Origin: BPJO01 sp037189665 | GTDB taxonomy: Bacteria > Planctomycetota > Phycisphaerae > Tepidisphaerales > Tepidisphaeraceae | Direction: 5' to 3' | DNA length: 8,908 nt | Assembly (NCBI GenBank): GCA_037189665.1 | Contig: JBBCIV010000254.1 | Coordinates: 1-8,908, forward strand | In this document: one piece after another, positions 4,661-8,908 of the stretch | Layout: every line of letters begins with the position of its first letter | How positions within the stretch are numbered: position 1 is the first letter of the stretch | Made by a program: the position numbers and the translations under genes | The notes under the pieces: generated by a model | Databases searched by the model: none | Seen by the model: the letters and a program-made list of their open reading frames with translations, nothing else | Told to the model about the DNA's origin: nothing

Positions 4661-6273
4661 GCACCCGGCCGGCCTCAAAACGCGCGCGGCGCAACACCAC
4701 GCTCCTCCTTCTTCTCGCCGGCTGCGTGACGTTCGGCTACCTCCTCGCCTGCGATTACACCTGGTGGGACGACGGCAACACCGTCTTTGAAAATCCGCTG
4801 CTCAACCCCGTCACCTGGGACGGCCTGCTCGCCAACTGGCGCGAGCCGAGCTACAGCATCTACATCCCGCTGACGTACACCGCCTGGTCCGCCATCGCGT
4901 TGATCGCCCGCATGCCGCCGGACGCGTACGGCATCTCGCTCAACCCGGTGTGGTTCCACGCGGCCAACGTGCTGTTTCACCTGTTGTCCGGCCTCGTCGT
5001 CGCGGCAATCCTCCGCCGCCTCGTCGCAAACGAGATGGCGGTGCTGATCGGAGCATTGGTCTACCTGCTGCACCCGGTCCAGGTCGAATCCGTCGCGTGG
5101 ATCAGCGGGTTGAAAGACGTCCTCTCCGGCCTGCTCGTGCTCGTGGCGGTGCTGCAATACATCGCCTTCCGGCAAGACGGCAAAGCGCTGCGGCTGTGGA
5201 TGTCGATCGGCGCCTATGCCCTCGGTCTGCTCGCCAAGCCGTCCGCGATGACGGCGCCGCTGGTCATCGGGGTGATCGACATTCTCGTTCTGCGCACGCC
5301 TTGGAAGCGGTCGATCGCGCAGATCGCTCCGTTCCTGCTGCTGGCAATCCCGATCGCGGCGATCGCAAGGTTATCACAGCCGGCGTGGTTCATCGATTCG
5401 CCGCTCTGGGCCCGGCCTCTGATCGCGATGGACTCGCTGGCGTTCTACATCGCCAAGCTCGTCTTCCCCCACCCGCTCGTATTCGACTACGGCCGACCTC
5501 CGTGGCACGTGATTGAGATGGGGCAAATCTGGTACACCCCGTTGCTGACGCTCGCCGTGCTGGCGATCACCGCCTGGCTGCTGATCAACAAACGCTGGCT
5601 CCCCGCGGCCGGGGTGTTGGTATTCGTCGCGGCGCCGGTCCACGTGCTGGGATTGGCGTCGTTTGAGTTTCAGGACGTCAGCACGGTCGCGGATCACTAT
5701 CTCTACGTCGCATTGCTCGGCCCGGCGATCCTCGTTGCGTGGACGATCGACCGACGGCCACGCTGGATCGCCGCGGCGTGGCTGATCGTCGCGGCGCTTG
5801 GCGTTCGGGCGATGATCCAGACCGCCGTCTGGCGCGATCATCCCACGCTCATGCTCCACGCCCTGCACTACACGCCGCACGGCAAGGTGCCAGCCAATAA
5901 TCTCGTTTCGTGGTCGCTGAGAATCCGAAACCTTCCCGACGCCCAGAAGTACCTGGAAATCGCCCTTCGCAACCGCCCGAACGAGCCGCTGGTGCTGTTT
6001 AACGCGATGAACGTTTATCTCGTTGCCCAGCAAGACGATAAAGCAAGAGACGCGCTGTATCGCGCCGTCGCCGAATACGAGAGACACTACGGCGCCGGCC
6101 ACCCGCGCGTAGCTGAAGCCTGGGTGAACGGCGGCGAGGCGTTCTTTGAGACGTTGCGGTTCGACGATGCCGATCGGTTTGCAGAAAAGGCCATCTCGAT
6201 TGACCCTTCCAACCGTCGTGCGAAAATTCTGCTTTCGGAACTGCGGACCGTTGACCGATCCCAGAAAAGATAA
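4657..6273 (+). CDS. TMTC-like integral membrane protein with C-terminal TPR region (putative GT-C glycosyltransferase)
   Basis: The 538-residue protein has a basic N-terminus, a first membrane helix (15-32), and then the external-loop motif DYTWWDDGNTVFENPLLN (33-50), whose paired Asp38-Asp39 match the acidic catalytic motif of GT-C fold O-mannosyltransferases. Other family marks are HAANVLFHLLSG (101-112), HPVQVESVAWISGLKDVL (139-156), LLAKPSAMTAPLV (191-203) and VADHYLYVALLG (344-355). About ten hydrophobic segments run to residue 390. Residues 395-530 are helical repeats of TPR type, ending KAISIDPSNRRAKILLSELR. TMTC proteins transfer mannose from a lipid-linked donor to Ser/Thr on the outer side of the membrane; donor and target here are unknown. 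The start codon lies inside the pgeF stop (ATGA). Only four bases of GGGG and an AGG precede it, so translation probably depends on coupling. Confidence 0.85.
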   Translation: MSTRPASKRARRNTTLLLLLAGCVTFGYLLACDYTWWDDGNTVFENPLLNPVTWDGLLANWREPSYSIYIPLTYTAWSAIALIARMPPDAYGISLNPVWFHAANVLFHLLSGLVVAAILRRLVANEMAVLIGALVYLLHPVQVESVAWISGLKDVLSGLLVLVAVLQYIAFRQDGKALRLWMSIGAYALGLLAKPSAMTAPLVIGVIDILVLRTPWKRSIAQIAPFLLLAIPIAAIARLSQPAWFIDSPLWARPLIAMDSLAFYIAKLVFPHPLVFDYGRPPWHVIEMGQIWYTPLLTLAVLAITAWLLINKRWLPAAGVLVFVAAPVHVLGLASFEFQDVSTVADHYLYVALLGPAILVAWTIDRRPRWIAAAWLIVAALGVRAMIQTAVWRDHPTLMLHALHYTPHGKVPANNLVSWSLRIRNLPDAQKYLEIALRNRPNEPLVLFNAMNVYLVAQQDDKARDALYRAVAEYERHYGAGHPRVAEAWVNGGEAFFETLRFDDADRFAEKAISIDPSNRRAKILLSELRTVDRSQKR

Positions 6274-6334
6274 GTTTCGCCCGCAACGACAGATGCGTTC
6301 GGCCGGTATACTCTTTGGCTTCCCTCGATTGGTC

Positions 6335-6359
6335 GCGGCCCCTCGCGCGAACGGGCCGC
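6335..6359. repeat. GC-rich stem-loop between the TMTC-like and adaptor genes
   Basis: GCGGCCC (6335-6341) and GGGCCGC (6353-6359) are perfect complements around an 11-nt loop. No U-tract follows on the plus strand (CGAAGTTGG). It may mark the end of the pgeF operon transcript; evidence is structural only. A stray TATACT at 6307-6312 has no usable -35 partner. Confidence 0.35.
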
Positions 6360-6364
6360 CGAAG

Positions 6365-6392
6365 TTGGCGAGGCTGGCGGATCGCGTATACT
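6365..6392 (+). promoter_or_regulatory. Probable promoter of the adaptor gene
   Basis: TTGGCG (6365-6370) and TATACT (6387-6392) are 16 bp apart, four and five of six matches. The -10 ends 13 bases before the ATG at 6406, giving a leader of roughly seven bases and no Shine-Dalgarno site. This separates the adaptor from the pgeF operon. Confidence 0.55.
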
Positions 6393-6405
6393 GGTACAGC
6401 CGTAA

Positions 6406-8100
6406 ATGACTCAGATCGCACTTCCAACGAAAAAGTCGTCCCGTTCCATTCCGATGTGGGCCTATGGCGTCGCCGTCCTGGGCGCGATCGGATTGGCCAG
6501 CGGGGTCACGCTCTACGTGAAGCAGCCGTTCTCGTCGACCTCGGGCGGCAACACGTTCAAAACGGTATCCGTGCGCGAGGGGCCGTTCGAATCGCGCGTC
6601 GTCGTGCGCGGCGACCTGCAAGCGGTCGACAATATCGACATCATCTGCGAGGTAGAGGGCGCCACCGCCATCACCGAGCTTGTTCCAGAGGGGACGTTCG
6701 TCACCAAGGGCGAAACGCTCGTCGTGCTCGACTCGTCGGCCATCCGTCAAAAACTGGAAGACTCGCTCATCGAGTGGCAGCGCGCCAAGGCCGACGTCAC
6801 CACCGCCGAGGAGATGCTTGAGATTCAGAAGAGCCAGAACGCCGCCAATCTTGAAGCCGCGGACGTGGCGCTCCAGCTCGCGCAGATCGACCTGACCAAG
6901 TACGCCGAAGGCGAATACCCCAGCCTGCTCGCGGACGCGAAGATGGCGGTCGAGCGGGCGGAGACAGGCCTGAAAACCAAGCAGGACGACCTGGCGCAGA
7001 CCCGCTCGCTGTTCTCCAAGGGCTTTGTCACCGCCACCGAAGTGAAAACCAAGGAACTCGACGTCGCGGCCGGCGTGCGCGATCTCACCAAGGCCAAGAC
7101 CGACCTGCACGTGCTGGAGAAATACTCCCACCAGGCCGACCTCGCCAGCAAAAAGAACACCCTCGCCCAAGCCGAGCAGAAGCTCGAGCGCACCAAGCGC
7201 GAGAACGCCGCCAACCTCTCGCAGAAGACGGCGGACCTCTCCGCCAAGCGGCAGCAGTTGGAGCTGATCGAGCGGCGCGTCGCGCGATACCGCGAACAGG
7301 TCGACAAGTGCACCATCAAAGCGCCCGCGAGCGGCCTGGTGGTCTATCGCAATGACAACAACCGCGACTCCGTCCAGATCCAGGAAGGCGCGACCGTCCG
7401 CGAGCGGCAGATCATGATGCGCCTGCCCGACACGTCGCGTATGAAAGTGGTGCTGAAGATCAACGAAAGCCAGATCAGCGCATTATCGCTCGGCCAGATG
7501 GCGATGGTGAAGATATCGTCGATCCCCAACCCCATCGATGGCGAGGTAACCAAGATCAGCCCCGTCGCCGATTCGGCCGACCGTTGGATGAACCCCGACC
7601 GCAAGGATTACCCGGTCGACGTCGTCCTGGCGGAAACCCCCAAAGGCCTGCGTCCGGGCATGAGCGCGGAGGTCAGCATCCTGACGAACCGCGAAGAAGT
7701 CGCGTTGGCAATGCCGATCGGCGCTCTGTACTCCGCAGGCCAGGACCGCTACGCGTTCGTGACCAACGGCAACGAACCCCCGCGGCCGGTGAAGGTGAAG
7801 ATCGGGCGAAGCAACGATCAGGACGTCCTCATCACCGAAGGCCTCAACGCCGGCCAAAACGTGTTGCTGCTGGAAGCCGGCCAGGGCAAGCTGCTGCTGG
7901 AACGCGCCGGCATCAAGGTGGCCGAAGCCCCGCCGGCCGAGGGCGACCCGAATCGCCGACGCCGCCGAGGCGACGGCAACGGCGGTGCCCCCAACGGCAA
8001 CGCCCCGCAGAACGGCGCTCCGCAAAACGGCGTTCCCGGCAACGCTCCTGCCGGCGAACCGAAGGCCGATGTGCCGGCCTCACCGAAGACGCCGGCCTAA
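6406..8100 (+). CDS. HlyD/MacA-type periplasmic adaptor (membrane fusion protein)
   Basis: This family links an inner-membrane exporter to an outer channel in the periplasm. The 564-residue product has a single N-terminal membrane anchor (about 17-37), the first half of the biotinyl-lipoyl-like hairpin domain (about 76-110, VPEGTFVTKGETLVVLDS), and an unusually long coiled-coil hairpin (112-300, Ala/Lys/Glu/Gln-rich with repeated LAQ, AEQKLERT and KTDL runs). The second half-motif follows (CTIKAPASGLV, 302-312), then the beta-barrel domain (345-427, ending GLRPGMSAEVSI) and the membrane-proximal domain (430-500). Residues 505-564 are a Pro/Ala/Gly/Asn tail with an RRRRR run (517-521) and N-G-x-P repeats. 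No ABC or RND transporter lies beside it within the window; the partner must be elsewhere. It has its own promoter, and ynfA begins 68 bp downstream. Confidence 0.92.
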   Translation: MTQIALPTKKSSRSIPMWAYGVAVLGAIGLASGVTLYVKQPFSSTSGGNTFKTVSVREGPFESRVVVRGDLQAVDNIDIICEVEGATAITELVPEGTFVTKGETLVVLDSSAIRQKLEDSLIEWQRAKADVTTAEEMLEIQKSQNAANLEAADVALQLAQIDLTKYAEGEYPSLLADAKMAVERAETGLKTKQDDLAQTRSLFSKGFVTATEVKTKELDVAAGVRDLTKAKTDLHVLEKYSHQADLASKKNTLAQAEQKLERTKRENAANLSQKTADLSAKRQQLELIERRVARYREQVDKCTIKAPASGLVVYRNDNNRDSVQIQEGATVRERQIMMRLPDTSRMKVVLKINESQISALSLGQMAMVKISSIPNPIDGEVTKISPVADSADRWMNPDRKDYPVDVVLAETPKGLRPGMSAEVSILTNREEVALAMPIGALYSAGQDRYAFVTNGNEPPRPVKVKIGRSNDQDVLITEGLNAGQNVLLLEAGQGKLLLERAGIKVAEAPPAEGDPNRRRRRGDGNGGAPNGNAPQNGAPQNGVPGNAPAGEPKADVPASPKTPA

Positions 8101-8156
8101 GTTTTCTCACGCGGCCCTACGGCGATTTCAGGCGGGCGAAATCCGCAAATGGTCGA

Positions 8157-8162
8157 TATAGG
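8157..8162 (+). promoter_or_regulatory. -10 like hexamer (TATAGG) just before ynfA
   Basis: TATAGG ends six bases before the ATG at 8169, so a transcript from it would be leaderless. No good -35 box is seen 16-18 bp upstream. AGGG within the same stretch could instead act as a weak Shine-Dalgarno site five bases before the ATG. Confidence 0.3.
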
Positions 8163-8168
8163 GCAGGC

Positions 8169-8504
8169 ATGAGATCGCTTGTCGTCACGCTCCCGCTCTA
8201 CCTCATTACCGCCGTCGCGGAGATCGCGGGATGTTATCTGATCCTGCTGTTCAGCCGGACGCCGGCTCGCTGGTGGCTGCTCGTGCCGGCGATCGCAAGC
8301 CTGGGACTCTTCGGCTGGCTTCTCACTTTTCATCCCGCGGCGTCGGGCAGGGTTTACGCGGCGTACGGCGGCGTCTACATCGCGACCGCGCTGATGTGGC
8401 TGTGGTACGTCGATTCCATCCGCCCTGATCGATGGGACATCATCGGCGGCGCCCTCTGCTTGCTCGGGATGGTCGTCATCTACTACGGGCCGCGCTCCTC
8501 CTGA
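8169..8504 (+). CDS. ynfA: Small multi-pass membrane protein, YnfA/UPF0060 family
   Basis: The 111-residue product has four membrane helices (about 5-25, 34-53, 62-80, 88-106), the YnfA layout, and near the usual 108 residues. Family marks are AEIAGCYL (17-24, cf. CEIIGCFL in E. coli), WLLTFHPAASGRVYAAYGG (49-67) and VYIATALMWLW (68-78). YnfA proteins resemble small multidrug resistance transporters in size and topology, and a role in drug export has been proposed in enterobacteria; the substrate here is unknown. A longer frame open from 7584 is rejected because it overlaps the adaptor gene with Arg/Pro-rich sequence; the family alignment begins at the ATG at 8169. It may be read through from the adaptor gene 68 bp upstream. 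Confidence 0.94.
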   Translation: MRSLVVTLPLYLITAVAEIAGCYLILLFSRTPARWWLLVPAIASLGLFGWLLTFHPAASGRVYAAYGGVYIATALMWLWYVDSIRPDRWDIIGGALCLLGMVVIYYGPRSS

Positions 8505-8647
8505 AGTCATCAGCGGGCTGCCGTGTTAACTTGCGCAACGTCTTGCTCGTCACTTGGAAGAGTGCACAAGTCTCACCCAAATTCCTATAAATTATTACTA
8601 TAAAAGGAATTAACGAATTTAATCATCAAAAATAACATGACAATCAT

Positions 8648-8661
8648 ATAATTGTAATTAT
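8648..8661. repeat. AT-only palindrome within the island
   Basis: ATAATT (8648-8653) and AATTAT (8656-8661) are perfect reverse complements separated by GT. It lies just upstream of the TTGACA at 8667, a position suited to an operator or an UP-element site. Confidence 0.45.
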
Positions 8662-8666
8662 TTTTA

Positions 8667-8696
8667 TTGACATGAAATCCCGTCGCTCGTTACCGT
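8667..8696 (+). promoter_or_regulatory. Possible promoter of the last exported-protein gene
   Basis: A perfect TTGACA (8667-8672) sits at the edge of the AT-rich island. Eighteen bases on is TACCGT (8691-8696), a weak -10 (three of six). The leader would be about 50 bases. Confidence 0.35.
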
Positions 8697-8741
8697 GCCA
8701 GGCCCCATGAGAGGGCTACGCGGGTTATTTGTGGGCATCGA

Positions 8742-8750
8742 AGGGAGAGG
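8742..8750 (+). promoter_or_regulatory. Shine-Dalgarno site for the gene at 8756
   Basis: AGGGAGAGG ends five bases before the ATG at 8756. Together with the signal sequence that follows, it selects this frame over the other open frame starting at 8695. Confidence 0.75.
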
Positions 8751-8755
8751 ATTTC

Positions 8756-8908
8756 ATGGTAATCGAGCATTGGTATTTGGGCCGGGGTTTGGCTCTGCGC
8801 ACAGCGGTCGGCGTGGCGTTGCTGGGGACAATCGGCTTCCGTGGTTCGCCGGTGTGTGCGGGCGTTATCAACGCCGGGCCAACATATAGCTCCATCACGG
8901 ACACCGGT
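8756..8908 (+). CDS. Exported protein, N-terminal 51 residues only (runs off the window)
   Basis: The frame is open from ATG 8756 to the last base. Residues 1-35 form a signal peptide: a charged N-region with Arg10 and Arg15, a hydrophobic core TAVGVALLGTIGF (16-28), and a likely cut after V-C-A (33-35). The first mature residues, GVINAGPTYSSITDTG, are small and polar, in the style of large secreted planctomycete proteins, but too short for a family call. Its strong Shine-Dalgarno site and AT-rich upstream region suggest regulated or high expression. Confidence 0.7.
   Translation, partial: MVIEHWYLGRGLALRTAVGVALLGTIGFRGSPVCAGVINAGPTYSSITDTG

Larger units (their letters stand above)
8505..8755. 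other. Intergenic region with an AT-rich island (about 8575-8670)
   Basis: No gene is seen. From about 8575 to 8670 the sequence is around four-fifths A+T, in sharp contrast to the GC-rich surroundings. It contains two TATAAA boxes (8586-8591 and 8599-8604), the palindrome ATAATT-GT-AATTAT (8648-8661), an ATTAA/TTAAT pair, and T5 (8661-8665). The likeliest roles are an UP element or regulator-binding region for the exported-protein gene at 8756. Origin-like motifs such as DnaA boxes were looked for and not found. Confidence 0.55.

Noticed and set aside
5374..7170. A 598-codon open frame on the minus strand
   Set aside because: It is antisense to both the TMTC-like and adaptor genes and spans their spacer. 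Its His/Arg/Asp/Gly/Val-rich composition is typical of the mirror of GC-rich coding DNA, and the plus-strand genes have clear family motifs.
7584..8168. The 195-codon N-terminal extension of the YnfA frame
   Set aside because: It overlaps the adaptor gene out of frame with Arg/Pro/Gly-rich sequence, and the YnfA family begins at the ATG at 8169.
8575..8670. The AT-rich island as a replication origin
   Set aside because: No DnaA boxes were seen and no dnaA, dnaN or parAB genes are nearby.
8695..8889. A 64-codon plus-strand open frame at the right end
   Set aside because: It overlaps the better-supported frame from 8756, which has a strong ribosome site and a signal peptide; the alternative is Gly/Arg-rich without features.
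1..8908. CRISPR array, transposase, integrase, tRNA or rRNA
   Set aside because: No regularly spaced repeats, mobile-element protein motifs, cloverleaf sequences or conserved rRNA blocks were found on either strand by eye.

Overview
This window looks like a chromosomal stretch from a Planctomycetota bacterium, most likely of the Phycisphaerae type. The basis is a type II secretion-like pseudopilin with an H-X(10)-DG motif and an acidic 'LLPTDD' tail, a bacterial TMTC-like membrane/TPR protein, several exported proteins of unknown family, and GC-rich DNA with GC-rich third codon positions. The lineage is inferred from family style only; no marker gene is present.

Layout from left to right. 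Bases 1-264 (minus) hold the N-terminal part of an unrecognised protein that runs off the left edge. A divergent spacer separates it from a GTG-started exported protein of unknown family (377-1057, plus). Converging on that gene is a tandem ACT-domain protein (minus, ending at 1183). Next is a pseudopilin gene (2768-1857, minus) with a textbook U-tract terminator and an unusually long leader of about 330 nt. The 443-base region 2769-3211 holds no gene; it contains the probable pilin promoter, three hairpins, and a hairpin just after coaD. coaD (3751-3212, minus) and pgeF (3848-4660, plus) are divergent across 96 bp that carries nested inverted repeats overlapping both predicted -35 boxes. pgeF overlaps a 538-residue TMTC-like GT-C/TPR membrane protein by ATGA. 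A separately promoted HlyD/MacA-type periplasmic adaptor (6406-8100) and a YnfA/UPF0060 small membrane protein (8169-8504) follow. The right end has a strikingly AT-rich island (about 8575-8670), and then the start of another exported protein (from 8756) that is cut by the window edge.

How the genes fit together: this is mostly ordinary housekeeping (coenzyme A synthesis, peptidoglycan-precursor quality control) mixed with cell-envelope genes (pseudopilin, putative protein O-glycosyltransferase, efflux adaptor, small membrane protein, two exported proteins). No mobile element, CRISPR array, tRNA or rRNA was seen, and I found no convincing new multi-gene system. The most interesting signals are regulatory. 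Five genes have a -10-like hexamer so close to the start codon that their mRNAs would be leaderless or nearly so. The three clearly exported proteins instead have strong Shine-Dalgarno sites. The pilin also has a long structured leader, and the last gene is preceded by the AT-rich island.
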